Part shown: positions 1 to 6,281 of the stretch, one piece after another
Position numbering within the stretch: position 1 is the first letter of the stretch
Layout: every line of letters starts with the position of its first letter
Made by a program: the position numbers and the translations under genes
Notes under the pieces: model-generated
The model's input: the letters and a program-made list of their open reading frames with translations, nothing else
What the model was told of the DNA's origin: nothing
The model's database searches: none
Virus record (IMG/VR): IMGVR_UViG_3300021197_000701
Span: 1-32,680 of that record
Length of the DNA stretch: 32,680 nt
Source of the DNA: a virus
Reading direction: 5' to 3' (one strand)

Positions 1-5
1 CTAAA

Positions 6-12
6 TTTATAT
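6..12 (+). promoter_or_regulatory. TATA-like box for the polymerase gene
   Basis: The heptamer TTTATAT is centred 27 bases before the ATG at 36, the usual archaeal distance from TATA box to transcription start. This would give a leaderless or nearly leaderless transcript. No Shine-Dalgarno site is visible before the ATG, which agrees with leaderless translation. The same heptamer recurs at the same distance before the next gene. The promoter role is inferred from position and recurrence. Confidence 0.5.
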
Positions 13-35
13 GCTATGTAGGTATAGTATATTTG

Positions 36-2312
36 ATGATAGTAGAGCGGCAGGGCAACCGTAATGTCTTGGTAAGACATAGGGATAGTAGCGGAGAGCG
101 TAAAGAGACTATGCTCAAAGGTTACTATCCTTTTGGTTACCTATTGGATGAAGATGCTGAACACCTACCGGCTCTATCTAAAGAATCCGGCTACGAAGGT
201 GTTTATGGCGAATCGCTAACTAAGATAACCATGGGCAACCCTGCTGATATTGGCGATTTAAAAAACCAATTTGGCAAGACATGGGAATGCAACATACCGT
301 GGACTAATCGTTGCTTATCTCTATACAACCAATCTAATTCCCCAATTGAAAATTACAACCATCGTATCTGGTATTTGGATATGGAGTGGTCGATGGATAG
401 TGAGCGTATAACTGTCATAAGTGTATATGATAGTTACAAAGAAAAGATGTGGACTTGGGCCGTAGTACCACCCGAAGACTTTAACGAAAGCCCGACAACT
501 TTAGATTTCCTTAGATTCAAAGAACACCCCGATTGGCAAAATGGAAGTAAATCAATTTCCGAATACGAATACTCACAAGCACCAATTAGATTATTCCAAA
601 ACGAAGGCGATATGTTATGGTCGTTTGTTAAGCAAATGCAAAGATGCGACCCCGATATTATTACCGGCTGGAATGTAGTAAATGCAGATTGTAGGGTACT
701 AATTGAAAGATGTCAGGCAAACGGTATAGACCCCAAAAAGATGTGTGGTGGCTCATCCCGTACCATTAGATATAATTATAGTGATTGGGCTCAACCTATT
801 GGTGGTCGGCTAGTTATTGATTTGATGCTTGCGGTGTGTAATTTGTGGCAACTAAAGAATGGAGCACTACCTAATAAAAAGTTAGATACCGTAGCCGACT
901 TGTTGTTGGGTGACAGAAAGTTACCGCTTTCCGACGGCCATAACACATATTACTCCGATTTCCATACATATCTTGACTATAACATACAAGATGTGGCACT
1001 ACTGCCTAAACTAAACGAAAAGGTAAATGCTATCAATCACTACCTTGCTATCCAACATATTGTGCAATGTGATATTCAGACAACACCGTTTGTCACTCGG
1101 ATATTTACCGTTATGGCTATCAATGATAACAAGTTTAATTATTGTATTCCATCAAAACCGCAATTCCAACATGAAGCGTATAGTGGTGCTGACATTATGG
1201 AACCCGAGCCTGGAGTCTACGAGGGCGTTGCCATCATGGATATTAAGGCTATGTATCACTCCAATGTTAATTTGCATAACATATCATGGGAAACGCTCGA
1301 CGACGATGGTAAGGACTGTGGTAATGGTACTTCTTTTAATCAAAGCAGATTAGGTTTGCTTGGTCGCCAAATGGATTACATGACTGTTCTTCGTAATGAC
1401 TATAAGCGTTTAAAGGCCAGTGCTAAAAGTAAAGCGGAGGAGGATAGGTGGGATGCTATGCAGTACGCCACTAAATCACTTGTTGCGTCTATGTACGGGG
1501 CAGCCGGTGATGCTAAATATGGACTGTATCATCCGAAGGTAGCCGCCGCTATCACATTTACCTCACGCCAAACACTATTCCGATTGCGTGACGAGTGTGA
1601 AATGCGTGATATGAAGGTAATATACGGTCATACTGATTCTGTATTCGTTATGTGCGATTCTCCCGAATTGGGCCAAATACATATTGAAAGTATTAACGAT
1701 GATATGTCTCCTATTATTACCGAGTTTGAAAAGTGGTGTTCGTCTATGCTAATCGTCGCTAAGAATCGCTATGCTGGTATGACTAAATGGACTGAAGGAG
1801 AATACCACGACCCTAAGTTGTATGTCAAAGGTATAGAATTAAAGCAAAATAGGCTTCCTGCCATTATGAAGCGGGTTATGTCGGAAACAATAGAGGGTCT
1901 TCTAACCGGTGTCAGCGAGGGCCAAATGACTACTAATCTTACTTCGTTAATAGCAGGTGTTGTAAAGGGCGAGATTGAGGGTAAAGACCTGTGTATCAAT
2001 GCTAAACTGTCTAAAAACCTAGAGGATTATACCGTGTTGGGTGAGTCCCGTCGTGGTGCTGCTTGGGCTAATCGGGTGTTGGGTAAGGGTTATCGTAAGG
2101 GTAGCAACTTTTTATCCACGCTATCTATTGATGGCTCATACATAGCATTTTGTGACCCCAAAGAAATAGAAGGAATAACTACTATTGGGTACAAACACCT
2201 AGCCGAGCGATTTATTATTAACAAAGTGCGACCCTATTATCACATTGCGGGTTTCGACATGCAACCGCTAGTAAATGCTCTAAACGGTGTTTCCGCTCTA
2301 GAGTGGTTGTAA
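36..2312 (+). CDS. Family B DNA polymerase with 3'-5' exonuclease domain
   Basis: This is the replicative DNA polymerase, 758 residues, close to archaeal PolB length. The exonuclease domain shows Exo I LDMEW (D115, E117), Exo II GWNVVNAD (D218) and Exo III YNIQD (Y315, D319). The polymerase domain shows motif A MDIKAMYHS (D402), motif B KSLVASMYG (K480) and motif C YGHTDS (530-535). A thumb-like segment KLYVKGIELKQNR follows. Motif C is odd: the usual first aspartate is His532, while Asp534, which matches the essential metal ligand in RB69 polymerase, is kept. Exo II also lacks the usual phenylalanine before its aspartate. The ATG at 36 is preferred; an in-frame TTG at 33 would add one residue. 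It heads the plus-strand replication block. Family assignment is firm; proofreading and synthesis activity are inferred from the motifs. Confidence 0.95.
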   Translation: MIVERQGNRNVLVRHRDSSGERKETMLKGYYPFGYLLDEDAEHLPALSKESGYEGVYGESLTKITMGNPADIGDLKNQFGKTWECNIPWTNRCLSLYNQSNSPIENYNHRIWYLDMEWSMDSERITVISVYDSYKEKMWTWAVVPPEDFNESPTTLDFLRFKEHPDWQNGSKSISEYEYSQAPIRLFQNEGDMLWSFVKQMQRCDPDIITGWNVVNADCRVLIERCQANGIDPKKMCGGSSRTIRYNYSDWAQPIGGRLVIDLMLAVCNLWQLKNGALPNKKLDTVADLLLGDRKLPLSDGHNTYYSDFHTYLDYNIQDVALLPKLNEKVNAINHYLAIQHIVQCDIQTTPFVTRIFTVMAINDNKFNYCIPSKPQFQHEAYSGADIMEPEPGVYEGVAIMDIKAMYHSNVNLHNISWETLDDDGKDCGNGTSFNQSRLGLLGRQMDYMTVLRNDYKRLKASAKSKAEEDRWDAMQYATKSLVASMYGAAGDAKYGLYHPKVAAAITFTSRQTLFRLRDECEMRDMKVIYGHTDSVFVMCDSPELGQIHIESINDDMSPIITEFEKWCSSMLIVAKNRYAGMTKWTEGEYHDPKLYVKGIELKQNRLPAIMKRVMSETIEGLLTGVSEGQMTTNLTSLIAGVVKGEIEGKDLCINAKLSKNLEDYTVLGESRRGAAWANRVLGKGYRKGSNFLSTLSIDGSYIAFCDPKEIEGITTIGYKHLAERFIINKVRPYYHIAGFDMQPLVNALNGVSALEWL

Positions 2313-2329
2313 GTATAGTAATAGGTATG

Positions 2330-2336
2330 TTTATAT
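2330..2336 (+). promoter_or_regulatory. TATA-like box for the Cas4-like nuclease gene
   Basis: A TTTATAT heptamer lies in the 46-base gap after the polymerase stop, centred 26 bases before the ATG at 2359. It is identical to the box before the polymerase gene at nearly the same distance. A weak GTGAT just before the ATG could also serve a short leader. Confidence 0.5.
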
Positions 2337-2358
2337 GGTGTGATGTGGTAGTGATATT

Positions 2359-3216
2359 ATGACCCAAACCCCGAAACTAACATACAATCCAAAAGAACTC
2401 GATAGGGAGTTAAAGATGAGTAAGTCGTCTTTCGTTCTTTTCAATATGTGTCCCCGTAAGTATTGGTGGAATTACATAGCATTGCCTGACCTTCGACCTC
2501 CCCCAACCGAGGCAATGAGGCGTGGTAGTGCTATACACAAGGCTATGGAACCTATCATCGAAGCACCTAAAAATACCAAGAAAATAAAGAAGGCCGATGC
2601 TTCTATTGTCAAAGAAGGATTTGGTGGTGATTTTGGTTACGAAATCATGAAGGAATTATTATCCGATTTAGAAGATAAAATTGGTCCTTGGGAATTATTA
2701 CAAGCAGAAATGAAAATGACCGTAAAGGATGAGCGTAAAGACATTTGGCTTGTCGGTGCTATTGATGGCCTACTGCGTACCGAGGATGGAAAGGTTATCC
2801 TTGTCGAATTAAAAACAGGTAATATGAATGACGGCAAACTATCTCGTACTAGAAGGGAGTTGGCATTCTATACCTATATGCTCAATATGATAGATGAGTG
2901 GCCTATGCCTACACATTTCCTATACATTGCTCCAGATGCCGCTAATGAAAAGACATTAGACAAACTAATGAAGCAAAAGAAAAAGGTTGTCGGCTGTGGT
3001 ATAACACAGGGTATGTATGTTTTAGAGCCTATATCTGTCCGCACAATTAATGCGTTTCTCAAAGTGTATAACAAAACCGTGGACTCACTAAAGGCACAAG
3101 AATATCCTATCAATTGGAATGATTACTTTTGTACTCAATACTGTGACTATGTGGTTCAATGTGAGCCTGAGACTCATGGGTTATGCCCCGACCCCACCAT
3201 CGAGGAGGAGGAATAA
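2359..3216 (+). CDS. Cas4/RecB-like PD-(D/E)XK nuclease with Fe-S cysteines
   Basis: A 285-residue nuclease of the PD-(D/E)XK superfamily. Near the N-terminus are SSFVLFNMCPRKYWW (C31) and RGSAIHKAM (H60), typical of Cas4 and RecB/AddB nuclease domains. The catalytic core is GAIDGLL (D136) followed by VELKTG (E150, K152). The C-terminus has C258, C262 and C268 in C-x3-C-x5-C spacing; with C31 these would bind a 4Fe-4S cluster, as in Cas4 and AddB. No cas1, cas2 or CRISPR repeats are nearby, so a role in viral replication or recombination (end resection, processing replication intermediates) is more likely than spacer acquisition. The gene lies between polymerase and primase. The fold call is firm; polarity and substrate cannot be read from the sequence. 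Confidence 0.88.
   Translation: MTQTPKLTYNPKELDRELKMSKSSFVLFNMCPRKYWWNYIALPDLRPPPTEAMRRGSAIHKAMEPIIEAPKNTKKIKKADASIVKEGFGGDFGYEIMKELLSDLEDKIGPWELLQAEMKMTVKDERKDIWLVGAIDGLLRTEDGKVILVELKTGNMNDGKLSRTRRELAFYTYMLNMIDEWPMPTHFLYIAPDAANEKTLDKLMKQKKKVVGCGITQGMYVLEPISVRTINAFLKVYNKTVDSLKAQEYPINWNDYFCTQYCDYVVQCEPETHGLCPDPTIEEEE
3202..3210 (+). promoter_or_regulatory. Strong Shine-Dalgarno site inside the end of the nuclease gene
   Basis: GAGGAGGAG lies 8 bases before the ATG at 3219 and matches the AGGAGGTGA core complementary to 16S rRNA ends. It also encodes part of the glutamate-rich C-terminus of the nuclease. It decides the start of the next gene over an in-frame upstream ATG at 3183, which has no such site. 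Confidence 0.75.
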
Positions 3217-3218
3217 AT

Positions 3219-3461
3219 ATGGAAGATATACTAAATCATTGCGGCTACGATAATGCTTATGACTTAATTAAAGACCACACCGACCCCCTGGAGTTAATGG
3301 ACTTGTTAGAGGACTTAATTAAAAGTCCTTTGGATGCACCTGATTTTGTCAAAGAAACGGTAGAGGCAATAGCGACGGAGATTTTCGAGTGGATAGACCT
3401 TGAACAGATAAAGGCTGATGCAGATGAAGAAGCCTATCAAAGATATAGGGATGGTGATTAA
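3219..3461 (+). CDS. Small acidic helical protein, function unknown
   Basis: An 80-residue protein rich in Asp and Glu, begins MEDILNHCGYDNAYDLI and appears mostly helical, with amphipathic stretches such as LELMDLLEDLI. No family recognised. The start at 3219 follows a strong Shine-Dalgarno site; an ATG at 3183 in the same frame would overlap the nuclease gene and add 12 residues, but lacks that site. It is joined to the next gene with no gap (TAA then ATG), so the two are likely cotranslated. Its acidity would fit a DNA mimic or a protein-protein adaptor, but that is speculation. Confidence 0.75.
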   Translation: MEDILNHCGYDNAYDLIKDHTDPLELMDLLEDLIKSPLDAPDFVKETVEAIATEIFEWIDLEQIKADADEEAYQRYRDGD

Positions 3462-3920
3462 ATGTCTGAAGAATGGTACATAGGCGACCCTTGCTATGTC
3501 GTTCCCGATGAAAGGTGGGGCGAGTTCTGCGATGCCCTTAATAAATCAGACCGTGGACATGGGCCGTTTGTCTTCGATGGCGTTCCTTTAGAGATTTGCT
3601 CTAACGGTGGAGATGGTTCATGGCATTGGGGTTCACAGTCCTTTTGTGTTGATGCAGGCATATTCACAGTCATTCCCATGAGTAAGGTTGAGGAATGGGG
3701 TCAGGGTTTGGAAGCACGAAGACTTGGTATCATAAAGAAAGACGAACCGACATTGCGAGTGGAAAACGGGGTAGTCTATATCAATGATACTCCAGATGAT
3801 AGCGTTAGCGAGTGTATGGAATGTGGTCGAGAAGAACAGCATTTAGAGGATTGGTGTTGTGACAGTGGGGCATGTACCGGCTGCTCTGAATGCTTCGAAT
3901 GCGAGTGCGAAGAAGAATGA
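3462..3920 (+). CDS. Phage-type GDPCYV protein with cysteine-rich C-terminus
   Basis: A 152-residue protein beginning MSEEWYIGDPCYVVPDERW. The GDPCYV signature followed by Trp and a conserved interior Gly-Asp-Gly segment (NGGDGSWHWG) is seen in small uncharacterised proteins of phages and bacteria; no activity is known to me. The last 40 residues hold about nine cysteines (SECMECGREE, then CC, CTGCSECFECECEEE), a likely zinc-binding knuckle or ribbon. Start ATG directly abuts the previous stop. It sits between nuclease and primase, so a replication-linked or host-control role is possible. Unknown function. Confidence 0.75.
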   Translation: MSEEWYIGDPCYVVPDERWGEFCDALNKSDRGHGPFVFDGVPLEICSNGGDGSWHWGSQSFCVDAGIFTVIPMSKVEEWGQGLEARRLGIIKKDEPTLRVENGVVYINDTPDDSVSECMECGREEQHLEDWCCDSGACTGCSECFECECEEE

Positions 3921-3928
3921 TGGATATG

Positions 3929-3937
3929 TTGATATAC
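3929..3937 (+). promoter_or_regulatory. TATA-like box TTGATATAC before the zinc-ribbon/primase pair
   Basis: TTGATATAC is centred 26 bases before the ATG at 3959, in the short gap after the GDPCYV gene. It fits the TTNATATAC element found before several minus-strand virion genes. The spacing predicts a leaderless zinc-ribbon mRNA that also carries the overlapping primase gene. Confidence 0.45.
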
Positions 3938-3958
3938 CCCAGCGTGTAACCAGAATAT

Positions 3959-4111
3959 ATGGAAACCGTAACCGCATGCAGTAAATGTAGTAGCGAGCAT
4001 ATAGAACAGGACATAATGGTTCTCGCAATGGGTCAGGAAGGAAAAGCACCAAAGGAAATAGTGGTTGTGAAGTGTAATGACTGTAACGAGATGTATCAAG
4101 TTTCCTCGTGA
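3959..4111 (+). CDS. Small zinc-ribbon protein
   Basis: A 50-residue protein, METVTACSKCSSEHI at the N-terminus and VVVKCNDCNEMYQVSS at the C-terminus. Two CxxC knuckles about 30 residues apart make a compact zinc ribbon. Such ribbons occur in archaeal viruses as DNA-binding or transcription-linked small proteins; the exact role cannot be stated. Its end overlaps the primase start by 35 bases in another frame, which suggests translational coupling. A TATA-like box 26 bases upstream supports the ATG at 3959. Confidence 0.75.
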   Translation: METVTACSKCSSEHIEQDIMVLAMGQEGKAPKEIVVVKCNDCNEMYQVSS

Positions 4112-5117
4112 GATAGGGCTAAAGCGTAGAGTGTGCAAAACCCAAATCGAGTTTATGGAGTATGTCCGTAGGCTAGTCGGTAAGTCATCGGTATATACCT
4201 CACTCTATTCTTTTACTAGGACTGATTCAAATAAACCTTGGCGCATGGACTATACAAGTGCTACCATAGATAAGGCATGGTGGGACTTTGACAGTGGTGA
4301 CAAGGGTGGTATCGAACAGGTCAAACAAGATGTGGCTAAACTCATCAAACGGTTATCCGGAGATGTATCGGTGGTTGCTACGGGAAGGGGTTTTCATGTG
4401 TACCAATTCTTCCAACGACCCGTCACCGGTTACGAGTGGAGAAACCATTTGAATCGCTACCAAAGACTAATGGCTAAGGGCTTAGTTACACTTGACGGTG
4501 TAGGTTTGCCCGAGAAGCTTGTTCGTATTCCTAATACATACAACCCAAAACGAAGTCGTTGGTCGGTGTGCATAGATGCAAGCGACTTTTCAAACAACCC
4601 AGATACATTTACTATCCCCAAAAAACCAAACCCGCATTCGTTTTCAATATGTCCGTTATTAGGGGTCAGAAACGCCCCAGAATCGTTTGATTTCGTTATG
4701 TGGGTACATGACAACCCCGCACCCACGAATGGCGCAGAAACGCATGGAAACGGCAATCTTATTATTTCCATAGATAAGTCGGTAGGTATGGGAGATATAC
4801 CTATACCACCGTGTATATCCGATGCTACTCAAAGAGAGAATCCTAATCATTATTCACGCATAGCCCTCGTACAACATCTTTCAGAAGAATTGCGTTGGTT
4901 TGCTAACCCCGACTCCTTAACACCTAAGCAATGGGAAGGTATAGAGCAATCTATCCTTTCGTACATAGAAACATTGAATTGGCGAGATTTTAGCGTCGCC
5001 AAAAGTCGCCAAGGTATTAGGTCTAACATGAAATACAAACAATCACCCACCTGTCGTGCTATGCAGTCTCGTGGTATGTGTGCAGAAAAGTGTTGGCGAT
5101 ACGATGGCACATTCTAA
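4077..5117 (+). CDS. One-chain primase: PriS-type catalytic domain plus PriL-type Fe-S domain
   Basis: A 346-residue primase of the archaeo-eukaryotic superfamily. The catalytic part has motif I WWDFDSGD (D70, D72), motif II GRGFHVY (H107) and motif III TLDGVGLPEKLVRIPNTYN (D140, R150), the metal-binding and nucleotide-binding set of PriS. The C-terminal hundred residues look like the large-subunit Fe-S domain: IPPC (C246), then NHYSR, then SPTC (C326), RGMC (C335) and C339, four cysteines fit for a 4Fe-4S cluster. In cellular archaea these two parts are separate proteins. The start at 4077 overlaps the zinc-ribbon gene; an internal ATG at 4155 is less likely because it would cut the N-terminal region. 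It would make primers for the neighbouring polymerase. Catalytic domain firm; PriL match is from cysteine spacing and local motifs. Confidence 0.9.
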   Translation: MTVTRCIKFPREIGLKRRVCKTQIEFMEYVRRLVGKSSVYTSLYSFTRTDSNKPWRMDYTSATIDKAWWDFDSGDKGGIEQVKQDVAKLIKRLSGDVSVVATGRGFHVYQFFQRPVTGYEWRNHLNRYQRLMAKGLVTLDGVGLPEKLVRIPNTYNPKRSRWSVCIDASDFSNNPDTFTIPKKPNPHSFSICPLLGVRNAPESFDFVMWVHDNPAPTNGAETHGNGNLIISIDKSVGMGDIPIPPCISDATQRENPNHYSRIALVQHLSEELRWFANPDSLTPKQWEGIEQSILSYIETLNWRDFSVAKSRQGIRSNMKYKQSPTCRAMQSRGMCAEKCWRYDGTF

Positions 5118-5125
5118 GTACTACT

Positions 5126-5132
5126 ATTATAT
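5126..5132 (+). promoter_or_regulatory. Possible TATA-like box before the second zinc-ribbon gene
   Basis: ATTATAT is centred 30 bases before the ATG at 5159 in the 41-base gap after the primase. GGATGGAG just before the ATG could act as Shine-Dalgarno on a short leader. Weaker than the other boxes. Confidence 0.3.
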
Positions 5133-5158
5133 GAGTCTTCGTGTTATAGGATGGAGCA

Positions 5159-5341
5159 ATGAGCAGCTTGGATATTACAAAAAATAAAATCTTCGAGTGT
5201 TTAGATTGTGGTCAGCAATGGGCTGAAGACAAAGTACCAAAGGTAAATCGTTGTCATTGGTGCATGTCAACTAAGGTAGAGTTGGTTTGTGATATGACTA
5301 GCCAAATGCACTTGTTACACCACGATGAAGCACAGTGTTAA
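5159..5341 (+). CDS. Small zinc-ribbon protein
   Basis: A 60-residue protein with FECLDCGQQW and NRCHWCMST, two CxxC pairs about 16 residues apart, the pattern of a rubredoxin-like or TFIIB-like zinc ribbon. The C-terminus is His/Cys-rich (HLLHHDEAQC) and could add metal ligands. The ATG is preceded by GGATGGAG. It lies between primase and ERCC4 nuclease and is probably part of the replication/repair operon. Partner or target unknown. Confidence 0.75.
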   Translation: MSSLDITKNKIFECLDCGQQWAEDKVPKVNRCHWCMSTKVELVCDMTSQMHLLHHDEAQC

Positions 5342-5367
5342 AACCTTACTCAAATTAAAGGTATAGT

Positions 5368-6090
5368 GTGTTATTCATAGATGATAGAGAAAATCCTAAA
5401 GTCTCAAACAAAGTTTTAATGGCACTCGGTGACAATAATCTTAATCCTGAAGGCCATGCCAAGTTAGAGCGATTGTCCGTTGGTGACTATACTATTCCAG
5501 ATATGGGATGGGGTGTAGAGGCCAAAGAAATTAATGACTTATATCATTCAATCAAAGGCAATGGTCGTTCAAGAACGGTTAATGCACAACTTGTTGATTT
5601 AGCGGACAATTTTGATGTTGCTTTTCTTGTAGTATATGGCACTCAACTAAAGCCGTTTGTAAAAGGAAGAAAACCTACTAGGCAAGAAATGGCTATACGA
5701 ATACAGCGAATGAATGCAACCATCAAAAAATATAAAGAGACCTTGCATATTCGTCACCCAAAAATTAAGTTTATGCAAGTCGATAGTATGGATGACTTCG
5801 TTGAGTGGATAAAGACTAACTACACGCAAATGATTATCCAAGGAAAGAGAAATATGCACCCATTTTTAACGGGGGGTGTTATGGAAGAAACTGACCCACG
5901 GATAAGAATGTTATGTGGTGTTCAAGGCATTACGCCACACATAGCAAAAGACCTATTGGCTAAATATGGCTCAATACAAAAAATACTCGATAAAAAAATA
6001 ACCCAGAAAGAGTTGATGAAAACTAAAGGGATAACTAGGCAACGGGCTAAACAACTAAAGAATGCTTCTAATTTGTGGGAAGATGGTTGA
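5368..6090 (+). CDS. ERCC4-family (Hef/XPF/Mus81-like) structure-specific nuclease
   Basis: A 240-residue nuclease starting at GTG. The ERCC4 domain begins at once with FIDDREN (D5, D6, E8), then SVGDYTI (D40), GVEAKEINDLYHSI (E51, K53, D57) and a core strand AFLVVYG. The family signature is usually GD..ERK..D; here the arginine is replaced (EAK). Two helix-hairpin-helix motifs follow at about 185-235 (CGVQGITPHIAKDLLAKYG and TKGITRQRAKQLKN), so the arrangement matches the nuclease half of archaeal Hef or XPF without a helicase. Such enzymes cut branched DNA such as flaps, forks or recombination intermediates. The GTG start puts the first domain strand at the N-terminus, as in the family; no earlier start is in frame before the preceding stop region. 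The stop overlaps no gene but is 1 base from the next ATG. Confidence 0.9.
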   Translation: MLFIDDRENPKVSNKVLMALGDNNLNPEGHAKLERLSVGDYTIPDMGWGVEAKEINDLYHSIKGNGRSRTVNAQLVDLADNFDVAFLVVYGTQLKPFVKGRKPTRQEMAIRIQRMNATIKKYKETLHIRHPKIKFMQVDSMDDFVEWIKTNYTQMIIQGKRNMHPFLTGGVMEETDPRIRMLCGVQGITPHIAKDLLAKYGSIQKILDKKITQKELMKTKGITRQRAKQLKNASNLWEDG

Positions 6091-6091
6091 T

Positions 6092-6178
6092 ATGACGCAT
6101 CGTGATTGGGATGATAAACCCGAACCCTACATATCTATTTTTCTTCTTGTTTTGTGCTTAGTGCTTTTATTACTTTAA
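6092..6178 (+). CDS. Tiny single-span membrane peptide
   Basis: A 28-residue reading frame, MTHRDWDDKPEPY followed by a leucine-rich membrane span to the stop. The ATG comes one base after the stop of the ERCC4 nuclease. Its hydrophobic end overlaps, on the opposite strand, the end of the minus-strand membrane gene at 6135-6281 by 44 bases. Both are short and hydrophobic, so one may be a chance by-product of the other. The polar head plus clean span is typical of small viral membrane peptides. Less sure than its antisense neighbour. Confidence 0.4.
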   Translation: MTHRDWDDKPEPYISIFLLVLCLVLLLL

Positions 6179-6281
6179 TTAGACCAGACCCAAGAAAAAA
6201 GTAAAATGCTAATTCTAGCAGAAGTAAGCCTATCATGATAGGTAAAGGCATACATTGGTTTAAAACGCAAACATCGCTCAT
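6135..6281 (-). CDS. Small membrane protein at the end of the virion operon
   Basis: A 48-residue protein: MSDVCVLNQCMPLP, a membrane span (IMIGLLLLELAFYFFLGSGL), then a basic tail IKVIKALSTKQEEK. Its ATG overlaps the stop of the 2225-residue tail protein as ATGA (6281-6278), the same coupling used elsewhere in this operon, which is good support for translation. It is the last gene of the block. Its position after the tail genes and its topology would allow a role in lysis or membrane attachment; there is no specific family match. Overlaps a plus-strand peptide gene head to head. Confidence 0.65.
   Translation of the reverse strand: MSDVCVLNQCMPLPIMIGLLLLELAFYFFLGSGLIKVIKALSTKQEEK
6136..6180 (+). 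terminator. T-rich stretch, possible transcription terminator of the plus-strand block
   Basis: About 45 bases rich in T, with runs of five, four, three and four Ts, lie just after the ERCC4 nuclease gene on the plus strand, where convergent transcription must stop. Archaeal termination often occurs on T-rich tracts without a hairpin. The stretch also codes for the peptide at 6092-6178, so the T content may be due to hydrophobic codons. Confidence 0.25.

Noticed and set aside
2359-3216. A CRISPR-Cas link for the Cas4-like nuclease
   Set aside because: No repeat-spacer array and no cas1 or cas2-like gene anywhere in the window; position beside polymerase and primase explains it better.
3776-4138. 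A 120-codon minus-strand frame across the gap after the GDPCYV gene
   Set aside because: His/Cys-rich composition mirrors the cysteine-rich genes on the plus strand; the plus-strand zinc-ribbon and primase genes explain the region.
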